The notes under the pieces are model-generated. The model was not told the DNA's origin. It did not search any database and saw only the letters and a list, made by a program, of their open reading frames with translations. Below, piece by piece: positions 1-7,370 of a stretch of 64,000 nucleotides of DNA. Each line of letters starts with the position of its first letter. The stretch's first letter is position 1. The position numbers and the translations under genes are program-made. The stretch is taken from NCBI GenBank assembly GCA_937876375.1, contig CALEHY010000021.1:15353-79352 (forward strand). Direction: 5' to 3'. Origin of the DNA: an uncultured Clostridia bacterium (GTDB lineage Bacteria; Bacillota; Clostridia; Oscillospirales; Acutalibacteraceae).

Positions 1-664
1 AACCAAGTAATTCTTTTTTCTTTGCATCATATTCTTCTTGTGTAATTGCACCAGAATCAAGCAAATCCTTGAATTTTTTTATTTCATCTGCTGAAGATTT
101 TTCTTGAACAGTTTCTTTGATTTCTTTAAGTTGTCCTTCATCCTTTAAATTTCCAATTACAGAACATGATGTAATTTGATATGATCCAATGCTATATCCC
201 CATGATGCCTTGTATATGTTATTTGGTTCTATACGATGAACTTGAATGGTATCTCCCAAATAAACAAACTTAATATAGGTAGTTCCACGAATTTTAAAAT
301 TAGCAACACCGCCAGCAGGTACGGTTGCATACTTTTCATTTGTTGATGAATTTTTAATATCAACACTTATTGGTCCAATCATACTTGCATCAAGTGGCAG
401 GCTGTCAACATTAATTCTAACTGGTTCAGGTTCTATTCCTGCTTTAAGTTCGTTTTCTGCTTTCATATTTTCAGCAAATCTTTGTTTGTCTGCTTTCCTT
501 GCTTCCTTTAAAGACAAAAACATAAACACAAGACCTGCAACACCCAAAATGATTCCTAGAACAAGTAAAAGTGTATTGTAATTAGAAATATAACCACAAA
601 CACATCCTGCAGCAGCAAATATTAAAACAAAAAACAACAAAAAATATTTATTATATTTTTTCAT
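1..664 (-). CDS. SHOCT-domain membrane protein, cut by window edge
   Basis: The reading frame is open from an ATG at 664, behind an AGGAGG ribosome site, to the window edge, giving 221 residues without a stop. The N-terminus has two adjacent hydrophobic segments (about residues 7-27 and 31-50), then a basic stretch. A middle region of about 130 residues looks beta-rich and was not recognised. The last 27 visible residues match a SHOCT motif (KKFKDLLDSGAITQEEYDAKKK, residues about 197-218, with the typical L-x-x-G-x-I-T-x-x-E-Y/F core), which usually ends a protein, so few residues should be missing. SHOCT motifs are linked to oligomerisation or membrane stress proteins, but no specific role can be given. 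A structured RNA with its own terminator lies directly upstream, so expression may depend on read-through. Confidence 0.8.
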   Translation of the reverse strand, partial: MKKYNKYFLLFFVLIFAAAGCVCGYISNYNTLLLVLGIILGVAGLVFMFLSLKEARKADKQRFAENMKAENELKAGIEPEPVRINVDSLPLDASMIGPISVDIKNSSTNEKYATVPAGGVANFKIRGTTYIKFVYLGDTIQVHRIEPNNIYKASWGYSIGSYQITSCSVIGNLKDEGQLKEIKETVQEKSSADEIKKFKDLLDSGAITQEEYDAKKKELLG

Positions 665-684
665 AATTAAACCTCCTTTCTCTA

Positions 685-721
685 AAAATAAAAAAATGCG
701 CACAGCCGAAGCTATACGCAT
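685..721 (-). terminator. terminator of the 6S-like RNA
   Basis: On the minus strand an 11-bp stem (721-711 with 706-696, some G-T pairs) closes on a TTCG tetraloop and is followed by seven T and then a second T-run. The SHOCT gene starts about 20 nt further on, so this could also act as an attenuator. Confidence 0.75.
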
Positions 722-866
722 AAAAAACACATGGCTCCAACTGTCGCCAAACACCTTACATATAATTCTCACGAATAGTATGCAAATAAGAGCATGCATT
801 TTTATCAAGAGATAAAAATAGCACACTACTCGTGTAAGAAATTTTTAATTGTAAGGTGTTTTGGCT
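685..866 (-). ncRNA. structured RNA, 6S RNA-like candidate
   Basis: A minus-strand transcript starting near 866 would end at the T-run near 690, about 175 nt, a usual length for 6S RNA. It folds as one long rod. The closing helix pairs 850-865 with 746-760. A large asymmetric bubble follows (835-849 opposite 761-769). A second 14-bp helix pairs 821-834 with 770-783, and an apical 9-bp helix pairs 811-819 with 798-806 around an AAGA tetraloop on the plus strand. A closing stem, central bubble and apical stem is the hallmark of 6S RNA, which binds the housekeeping RNA polymerase. The fold and the promoter-terminator pair are seen; the identity is inferred. A cis-acting leader of the SHOCT gene is the main alternative. 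Confidence 0.5.
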
Positions 867-871
867 CTTTC

Positions 872-900
872 ATTGTAGCATAGAGTATATAAAATTGCAA
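872..900 (-). promoter_or_regulatory. promoter of the structured RNA
   Basis: On the minus strand, TTGCAA (895-900), a 17-nt spacer and TACAAT (872-877) form a sigma-A type promoter. The predicted start is near 866, at the base of the closing helix. Confidence 0.6.
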
Positions 901-905
901 GAAAA

Positions 906-1039
906 AAGGCTCCCTTGTGTAAAGGGAGCTGGCAAACCGTTAGGTTTGACTGAGGGATTGTTATTAAATTAACCTTTAATCCCCTCAGTCGCATATAAAA
1001 TGCGACAGCTCCCCTTGATAATAAATCAAGAGGAGCCTT
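906..1039. repeat. MITE-like palindromic repeat element
   Basis: A 134-bp element is bounded by inverted ends AAGGCTCC and GGAGCCTT. Each half contains its own palindrome (an AGGGAGC arm near 920 and a GCGAC arm near 990), joined by CTGAGGGATT and its complement AATCCCCTCAG. It encodes no convincing protein. Sequences of this style are, from memory, common dispersed repeats of gut Clostridia. Only one copy is present here. Confidence 0.6.
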
Positions 1040-1082
1040 AATAAGTTTGGAAATTGTATCTTGTCGCAATACCAAAATAATA

Positions 1083-1112
1083 TAACAAAGGCACTCTCGA
1101 TTGAGGTTGCCT
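1083..1112 (-). terminator. terminator after malQ
   Basis: A 10-bp stem with AGGC at its base and GAG pairs at its top closes on an AATC loop, 9 nt after the malQ stop on the minus strand. A weak TTTGTT tail follows. Confidence 0.55.
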
Positions 1113-1120
1113 AATTTTTG

Positions 1121-2644
1121 CTATTTTTCTATTGATGGGTACATTCGTCTGTATAGTGCGTTGATATGCTTGAAATATTCTGTGTCGATGCTGTCGATTG
1201 TGTCCCTTGTGGTACGAAATCTCCAGTTTTTATCTGGCACACCAGGAATATTCATTCTAGCATCAGCCCCAAAGCCGCACATATCCTGTAGTGCGATGAT
1301 TGCAACATTTGAGGCGCTCTGCCATACAGCCTCTGTCACAGCTCTACAGCTACGGCTGTAGTATCCACCCTCGCCCCAGTTATCACCAGAAAAATGGCTG
1401 TATTCTAGGGCAAATTTGCGTTCCTGCTCACTTGCCTCCCATAGCCATCCTAGTATGGTGTTGTTGTCGTGGGTGCCAACATAGTTGATAGAGTTTTTCT
1501 CTGCATTATGTGGCAAATGTGATGAGTCACCATTAGGGTCAAAACCGAACTGAACAACCTTCATACCAGGAAATCCGGTGTCCTCTAATAACTCGACTAC
1601 GTCCTCACCAAATACACCCAAATCCTCTGCAATAATAGGTGCATCCTTGCTAAATTCCTCAAATACTCTGTTGAAGAATTCCATTCTTGGTCCGTCTATC
1701 CATTCGCCAATCTTTGCTGTTTTGCTGTCGGCTGGTACAGCCCAGTATGATGCAAATGCTCTGAAATGGTCTATTCTAACGGTGTCATAGGTCTTTAGTG
1801 CGTGACCAAGTCTGCTAATCCACCATGCGTAATTTTCCTTTTTCATAGCGTCCCAGTCGTAGATTGGGTTGCCCCATAGCTGTCCGTCCTCACTGAAATA
1901 ATCTGGTGGTACTCCAGCTACCTTCTCTACTTTTAAGGTCTTTTCATCGATTAGGAACATTGGCAGATTTGACCATACGTCAACGCTGTCCATTGCTACA
2001 TAAATTGGCATATCACCGATGATTGCAATACCCTTGTTATTTGCATAAGTCTTTAGCTCGTTCCATTGCTTGTAGAAAATATATTGTACGAATTTCCAGA
2101 ATGCAGCCTTGTCCTCGTATGAATAAATGTCCTTTATGCACTCAAAATAATGTGCGTGTTCATTGCTCCATTCCCACCATGGCTTGCCATCTTCAAGCTC
2201 CTTGACAGCCATATATGTGGCGTAGTCAGTAACCCATTCGTTGTCTAGCTCAAATTGCTTAACGCTTTTTGCAATATCTTCATTGATACGATTGAATGCA
2301 GTCTTTAGTAGCTCGAGTCTCTTTTTACTAGCAAATTCATACTCTGCTGTGTATGGAGAGCCATCGTAAATGTTTGTCCTTATCTCATCATCGGTCACTA
2401 GACCCATATCCTTTAGACCCTGTGGGTTGATATAGATATAGTTACCAGCGAATGCTGAAGGGGAGCAATATGGCGAATTGGCACTATCAATAGGGTTGAA
2501 TGGTAGCACCTGCCAGTATGTGAAGCCCATATCAGCAATTCTATCTACAAAATGCTTGGCGTTCTCATCGAATATGCCCACACCATATTCTGATGGCATA
2601 GAGCTGATATGTAGGAGCACGCCTGCACCTCTTTGTTTTAGCAT
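1121..2644 (-). CDS. malQ: 4-alpha-glucanotransferase (amylomaltase, GH77)
   Basis: The enzyme moves alpha-1,4-glucan segments between maltooligosaccharides in the cytoplasm, recycling the products of starch or glycogen breakdown. The 507-residue length fits GH77. Catalytic motifs are visible: the nucleophile Asp in VRIDHFRAF (about 292), the acid/base Glu in IIAEDLG (about 340) and the stabilising Asp in GTHDNN (about 393). The ATG at 2644 is chosen because GAGGTG lies 6 nt upstream; a GTG three codons earlier has no ribosome site. It is monocistronic, divergent from miaB with its own promoter and terminator, and probably works with the glycogen operon found 25 kb away. Confidence 0.95.
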   Translation of the reverse strand: MLKQRGAGVLLHISSMPSEYGVGIFDENAKHFVDRIADMGFTYWQVLPFNPIDSANSPYCSPSAFAGNYIYINPQGLKDMGLVTDDEIRTNIYDGSPYTAEYEFASKKRLELLKTAFNRINEDIAKSVKQFELDNEWVTDYATYMAVKELEDGKPWWEWSNEHAHYFECIKDIYSYEDKAAFWKFVQYIFYKQWNELKTYANNKGIAIIGDMPIYVAMDSVDVWSNLPMFLIDEKTLKVEKVAGVPPDYFSEDGQLWGNPIYDWDAMKKENYAWWISRLGHALKTYDTVRIDHFRAFASYWAVPADSKTAKIGEWIDGPRMEFFNRVFEEFSKDAPIIAEDLGVFGEDVVELLEDTGFPGMKVVQFGFDPNGDSSHLPHNAEKNSINYVGTHDNNTILGWLWEASEQERKFALEYSHFSGDNWGEGGYYSRSCRAVTEAVWQSASNVAIIALQDMCGFGADARMNIPGVPDKNWRFRTTRDTIDSIDTEYFKHINALYRRMYPSIEK

Positions 2645-2672
2645 ATTTTTCACCTCAAATTTATTCTAGTAA

Positions 2673-2701
2673 AGTGTAACACGATATAGGACAAAAATCA
2701 A
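2673..2701 (-). promoter_or_regulatory. malQ promoter
   Basis: TTGATT (2696-2701), a 17-nt spacer and TACACT (2673-2678) on the minus strand lie about 30 bp before the malQ start. Confidence 0.5.
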
Positions 2702-2745
2702 TATTATTAATATATAAATTATTTATAATTTTATTAATTTATATA

Positions 2746-2774
2746 TTGATTATATAATATATATTTGCTATAAT
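2746..2774 (+). promoter_or_regulatory. promoter of the miaB-mutSL operon
   Basis: TTGATT (2746-2751), a 17-nt spacer and a consensus TATAAT (2769-2774) lie 37 bp before the miaB ATG. The intergenic region is extremely AT-rich. Confidence 0.6.
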
Positions 2775-2810
2775 TGTACAGAATGGAAAAGTATGAGTGG
2801 AGGTGTTTGT

Positions 2811-4229
2811 ATGGCTGTTAACACAAAACGAATTTCCAATGAAGAGCTCGATGAGCAGAGAGAATATACTGCCAAGACAGCAAGTGTTTTGGCTAGCAGA
2901 TATACAGAGAAGCCACTTGCTTGTGTCGTAACCTATGGCTGTCAGCAGAATGTTGCTGATAGTGAGCATATCAAGGGTATGCTAGATGAGATGGGATACG
3001 GTTTCACAGAGGACAGACAAAAGGCAAAGCTCGTTATATTTAATACCTGTGCTGTTCGTGAGCATGCAGAGGATAGAGTGTTCGGCAATGTCGGTGCTCT
3101 GAAGAAATATAAGCTTGCTAATCCGGACGTCATTATTGCGCTATGTGGCTGTATGATGCAGCAAAAGCATATTGCTGATAAGATTAAGGAGTCGTTTCCA
3201 TTCGTTGATTTGGTGTTCGGTACACATGTTGTGCACAAGCTACCACAACTACTATTCACAGCACTCACTAGAAGGAAGAGGGTGTTTGAGCTACCAGATA
3301 TGGATGGTGTTATCGCAGAGGGCGTTCCTGTCAAGCGTGACAATGAGCGTAAGGCTTGGATACCAATCATGTATGGTTGCAACAATTTCTGTTCCTATTG
3401 TGTTGTGCCTTATGTTCGTGGTAGAGAGCGTAGTCGTGAGGCTAGCGACGTTATCGATGAATTTAAGTCATTGGTCGCAGAGGGTTATAAGGAGATTACA
3501 CTCCTTGGTCAAAATGTTAATTCTTATGGCAAGGACTTGAACCCTAGGGTTACATTCTCTGAGCTACTAAGGACACTTAACGACCTTGATGGTGATTTCC
3601 GTATCAGATTTATGACCAGTCATCCAAAGGATTGCACAAAGGAGCTTTTGGAGACTATGGCTAGCTGTGACAAGGTTGCCACTCATCTTCATCTACCATT
3701 CCAGAGTGGTAATGACCGAGTGCTAAAGGCTATGAACCGTAGCTACAATCGTGAGCGCTATCTAGAGCTCATCAATTATGCCAAGGAACTTATGGGTGAT
3801 GAGCTATCGATAACTAGCGATATCATCGTTGGCTTTCCAGGGGAGACATATGATGAGTTTTTGGACACTGTATCACTCGTAAAGGAGATAAAGGCTACCA
3901 GCCTGTTCACCTTTATCTATTCTCCAAGGGTTGGCACACCTGCTGCCGAAATGGATGACCCTATCTCTTATGAAGAAAAGTCAAAATGGCTAAGAGAGCT
4001 ACTTGAGGTACAAGAGAAGATTTCTGCTGAGCAAATGGCTTTGCATAAGGGCAAAACATTCAAGTGCTTCGTTGTTGGACGAGGCAAAACTGGTGATAAT
4101 TATCTTGCTGCCAGAACTGACGGCAATTTGATTATAGAATTTGTTGGTGGCGAAAGGCTCATCGGCACCTTCCAAAATATTAAAGTAACAGAGCCAATGA
4201 CCTTTGTACTAAAGGGCGAACTTGTTTAA
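2811..4229 (+). CDS. miaB: tRNA-2-methylthio-N6-dimethylallyladenosine synthase MiaB
   Basis: This radical SAM enzyme adds the 2-methylthio group to i6A37 of tRNAs. The N-terminal UPF0004 domain supplies the three auxiliary-cluster cysteines (C44 in YGCQQN, C80 in NTCAVRE, C114 in LCGCM). The radical SAM CxxxCxxC motif is at C190, C194 and C197, and the tail is a TRAM domain. The 472-residue product starts at ATG 2811 behind GGAGG; an upstream ATG at 2793 lacks a ribosome site. It heads the long operon that also contains miaA, the enzyme making its substrate. The ricA-like gene follows directly, as ymcA follows ymcB in Bacillus subtilis. Confidence 0.96.
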   Translation: MAVNTKRISNEELDEQREYTAKTASVLASRYTEKPLACVVTYGCQQNVADSEHIKGMLDEMGYGFTEDRQKAKLVIFNTCAVREHAEDRVFGNVGALKKYKLANPDVIIALCGCMMQQKHIADKIKESFPFVDLVFGTHVVHKLPQLLFTALTRRKRVFELPDMDGVIAEGVPVKRDNERKAWIPIMYGCNNFCSYCVVPYVRGRERSREASDVIDEFKSLVAEGYKEITLLGQNVNSYGKDLNPRVTFSELLRTLNDLDGDFRIRFMTSHPKDCTKELLETMASCDKVATHLHLPFQSGNDRVLKAMNRSYNRERYLELINYAKELMGDELSITSDIIVGFPGETYDEFLDTVSLVKEIKATSLFTFIYSPRVGTPAAEMDDPISYEEKSKWLRELLEVQEKISAEQMALHKGKTFKCFVVGRGKTGDNYLAARTDGNLIIEFVGGERLIGTFQNIKVTEPMTFVLKGELV

Positions 4230-4256
4230 AACTTAATTTAGAAAGGAAATAGAAAA

Positions 4257-4667
4257 ATGAGTTTAGAATCAGCACTAAGAGCACTTGGTAAGGAAATTCA
4301 GGCTGACCCAAGATTTGCAGCTCTTCAGGCAGCAGCTGCTGCTAATGACGCAGACGAGACACTACAGAAGGATATGCAGGAGATGCAGCTTCTATCCCTA
4401 AAGTATCAGCAGGAGGCTGAAAAGGGTGAGGAGATGGATCAGGACAGAATTGCACAGCTTCAGGAAGAGTATCAGAAGCTATATGAGAAGATTATGTCTG
4501 GTGAGAATATGCAGAAGTATTCTGCTGCTGCAGCAGAGATGGAGCAAATGGCACAGTTCATTAGCTCAATGATCGGTCTATTCTTTGATGGACAGGATCC
4601 AGAGACTTGTGAGGTTCCAGCAGAGAACTGCACACATGATTGCAGCACCTGTGGTGGCTGCCACTAA
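4257..4667 (+). CDS. YlbF/YmcA (RicA-like) family protein with cysteine tail
   Basis: This is a 136-residue, mostly alpha-helical protein of the YlbF/YmcA family. In Bacillus, RicA, RicF and RicT form the Y-complex, which carries iron-sulfur clusters and affects mRNA maturation by RNase Y, sporulation and competence. Helical, Glu/Gln-rich sequence fills residues 1-110. The C-terminus has a cluster of five cysteines (C-x5-C-x3-C-x2-C-x2-C, about residues 118-135) ending in CGGCH, suitable for metal or an Fe-S cluster. Position between miaB and mutS matches ymcA in Bacillus. Assignment as RicA rather than RicF rests on this synteny. The ribosome site GAAAGGAAAT precedes the ATG. Confidence 0.8.
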   Translation: MSLESALRALGKEIQADPRFAALQAAAAANDADETLQKDMQEMQLLSLKYQQEAEKGEEMDQDRIAQLQEEYQKLYEKIMSGENMQKYSAAAAEMEQMAQFISSMIGLFFDGQDPETCEVPAENCTHDCSTCGGCH

Positions 4668-4701
4668 TCACTAGCTAAACTATTGAAAGGATGGGAGAAT
4701 A

Positions 4702-7335
4702 ATGGCAAAAAAAGGCGAGCTGTCACCAATGATGCAGCAGTATTTCCAAATAAAAAAAGAATATCCTGGCGTGTTGTTATTCTTCCGTCTTGGTGATTTT
4801 TATGAGATGTTTTTTGACGATGCCAAGACAGCATCAAGAGAGCTTGACCTTGTCCTAACTGGACGAGATTGTGGTCAAGAGGAGAAAGCACCAATGTGTG
4901 GCGTTCCATTCCACAGTGCTGACGGATATATTGCAAGGCTTGTATCTCGTGGATATAAGGTTGCTATCTGTGAGCAGATGGAGGACCCTGCTACAACAAA
5001 GGGCATCGTTAAGAGAGATGTCGTAAGAATCATCACTCCTGGTACTGCTATTGAGAATGGCATACTTGAGGATGGAGTAAACAACTACCTCTGTGCTATC
5101 TGCAAGGGTGATGGCGAAACTGGTCTTTGCTTTGCAGACGTTTCTACTGGTGAGTTCCATATCACTGTAGTTGCAACAGCAGATGAAGAGGAGAATATTA
5201 TCAATCAGCTTTCCACCTATTCACCAAAGGAGATTTTGATGAACAGTGTTGCTGGTGAGCTCGGCAAGGTTGTTAATTTTTGTAGTGTTAGATTGGATGC
5301 ACAGCCAGAGATACTTGATGATGGTGCATTTGATTTTGACAATGCGACTGATTTAATTCTCCAAACTATGAAGAGAGATGAGATAGCATCATTAAAGCTT
5401 GGTCATAGCAAGATGGCTGTGTCAGCGCTTGGTGCTGTAATTGGTTATCTCCGTCAAACACGAAAGACCGATGAGCTAGAAACTCCTAGCGAAATCGAGT
5501 ACTACGAGAACACAGAATTTATGGCACTTGATTTGAGTGCTAGACGAAATCTTGAGCTTACAAAATCTATGATGACTGGTGACAAAAAGCATTCGCTTCT
5601 TTGGGTTATTGACAAGACAAAGACAGCGATGGGCAAGCGTATGCTTCGCTCATGGCTAGAGCGTCCACTCATCAGTGTGCCACAAATCATCAAGAGACAG
5701 AACGCTGTTGGTGAGCTTGTGGATGACAATATCGTTAGGGATGATATCAGAGAGGCATTGTCTAATATCAACGATATTGAGCGACTTATCAGCCGTATTG
5801 TTTACGGCACAGCTATTCCAAAGGAGCTACAGGCACTATCAACAGCGATCAAGTGCTTGCCACCGATAAAGAGCACCTTGGCAGATTCTAACTCTGCTAT
5901 GCTAAAGGCAGTTTGTAGCAATATCGATTTGCTAGAGGATGTTAGTCATCTTATTGATTCTGCTATCAAGGATGAGCCAGCTACCTCTACTCGTGAGGGC
6001 AAAATCATCAGAGAAGGTTTCAACGCTGAAAGGGATGAGTTAGATGCTATCCTACATGACGCTTCAACAATCCTCTCTGAAATTGAGGCTAGGGAGAAAG
6101 AGATTACCGGTATTCCAAAGCTTCGAGTATCCTACAACAAGGTGTTTGGTTATTATATTGAGGTAACTAATTCGTACAAGGACCTTGTTCCAGATACATA
6201 TATCAGAAAGCAGACACTCACTAACGCAGAGAGATTTATTACCCAAGAGCTCAAGGAGGTCGAGGGCAAAATCCTTGGTGCAAAGGACAGAATTGTTGCT
6301 CTTGAGTATGAGATATACACCTCTGTTCGCAATCAGGTTGCTGGTGAGATAGAGCGTATCCAGCGTACAGCAAAGGCTATCGCAAATCTCGATACACTCG
6401 CTTCTCTTGCAGAGGTTGCATATACAAACAATTACTGCTGTCCACAGATTACTACCGACGGCATTATCGATATCAAGGACGGACGCCATCCAGTTGTCGA
6501 GGCACTACTCGATGACGCTGTGTTCGTACCTAACGACACGATGCTCGATAAGGGTGCTAACAAATGTGCTATTATTACTGGTCCTAATATGGCTGGTAAA
6601 TCGACCTTTATGCGTCAAACAGCACTTATATCCCTTATGGCACAGATCGGCTCATTCGTTCCAGCAAAGAGTGCTAAATTGTCTGTTGTTGATGCGATAT
6701 TTACTCGTGTTGGTGCATCAGATGACCTTGCTACTGGACAGTCTACCTTTATGGTCGAGATGAATGAGGTTTCAACTATCCTAAAGAACGCTACTGCTGA
6801 TTCGCTCATCATTCTTGATGAAATTGGTCGTGGTACCTCAACCTTTGATGGTATGAGTATTGCTCGTGCAGTGCTCGAGTATGTTGTAAAGAAGATTGGT
6901 GCAAAGACATTGTTCGCTACCCACTATCATGAGCTTACAGCTATGGAGGGTATGCTTGATGGCGTTAACAACTATTCCATCGCTGTTAAGAAGCGTGGCG
7001 ATGATATCACATTCCTTCGTCGTATCGTTCACGGTGGAGCAGACCAGAGCTTTGGTATCGAGGTTGCAAAGCTTGCTGGCATACCAAACACAGTTATCAA
7101 GCGTGCTAAATTGATACTTAAGGACCTTGAGTCCAACAAGATAGAGATTGAGTTCAAGGCAGATGACGGAGTTGTTGAGGAGCCTACTGAGGAGGAAATT
7201 CAGTACAACTTCAAGACCAATTCTACTGACGAAATGCTAGAGCTCATCAAGACGATTGACATTAACACTCTCACTCCTATCGAGGCTATGCAGACCTTGT
7301 ATGACCTAAAGAAGAAGGCAGAGGAATTGTCATAA
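4702..7335 (+). CDS. mutS: DNA mismatch repair protein MutS
   Basis: MutS recognises mispaired or looped-out bases and recruits MutL. The 877-residue length is typical. The mismatch-contacting Phe-x-Glu is at F33 and E35 in GDFYEMF. The ATPase domain has Walker A GPNMAGKS (627-634), Walker B LIILDEIGRG (about 703-712) and the ATHYHEL motif after it. The C-terminal 60 residues match the dimer/tetramer helices. The start follows an AAAGGATGGGAG ribosome site. mutL follows 35 bp downstream, so both partners are co-transcribed. Nothing is missing. Confidence 0.97.
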   Translation: MAKKGELSPMMQQYFQIKKEYPGVLLFFRLGDFYEMFFDDAKTASRELDLVLTGRDCGQEEKAPMCGVPFHSADGYIARLVSRGYKVAICEQMEDPATTKGIVKRDVVRIITPGTAIENGILEDGVNNYLCAICKGDGETGLCFADVSTGEFHITVVATADEEENIINQLSTYSPKEILMNSVAGELGKVVNFCSVRLDAQPEILDDGAFDFDNATDLILQTMKRDEIASLKLGHSKMAVSALGAVIGYLRQTRKTDELETPSEIEYYENTEFMALDLSARRNLELTKSMMTGDKKHSLLWVIDKTKTAMGKRMLRSWLERPLISVPQIIKRQNAVGELVDDNIVRDDIREALSNINDIERLISRIVYGTAIPKELQALSTAIKCLPPIKSTLADSNSAMLKAVCSNIDLLEDVSHLIDSAIKDEPATSTREGKIIREGFNAERDELDAILHDASTILSEIEAREKEITGIPKLRVSYNKVFGYYIEVTNSYKDLVPDTYIRKQTLTNAERFITQELKEVEGKILGAKDRIVALEYEIYTSVRNQVAGEIERIQRTAKAIANLDTLASLAEVAYTNNYCCPQITTDGIIDIKDGRHPVVEALLDDAVFVPNDTMLDKGANKCAIITGPNMAGKSTFMRQTALISLMAQIGSFVPAKSAKLSVVDAIFTRVGASDDLATGQSTFMVEMNEVSTILKNATADSLIILDEIGRGTSTFDGMSIARAVLEYVVKKIGAKTLFATHYHELTAMEGMLDGVNNYSIAVKKRGDDITFLRRIVHGGADQSFGIEVAKLAGIPNTVIKRAKLILKDLESNKIEIEFKADDGVVEEPTEEEIQYNFKTNSTDEMLELIKTIDINTLTPIEAMQTLYDLKKKAEELS

Positions 7336-7370
7336 TCAAATATTAGTTTTTACAGAAAGAGGGTGACACC

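Noticed and set aside
845..1075. 76-residue minus-strand reading frame
   Set aside because: It runs through the palindromic repeat and the ncRNA promoter; no ribosome site and no family resemblance.
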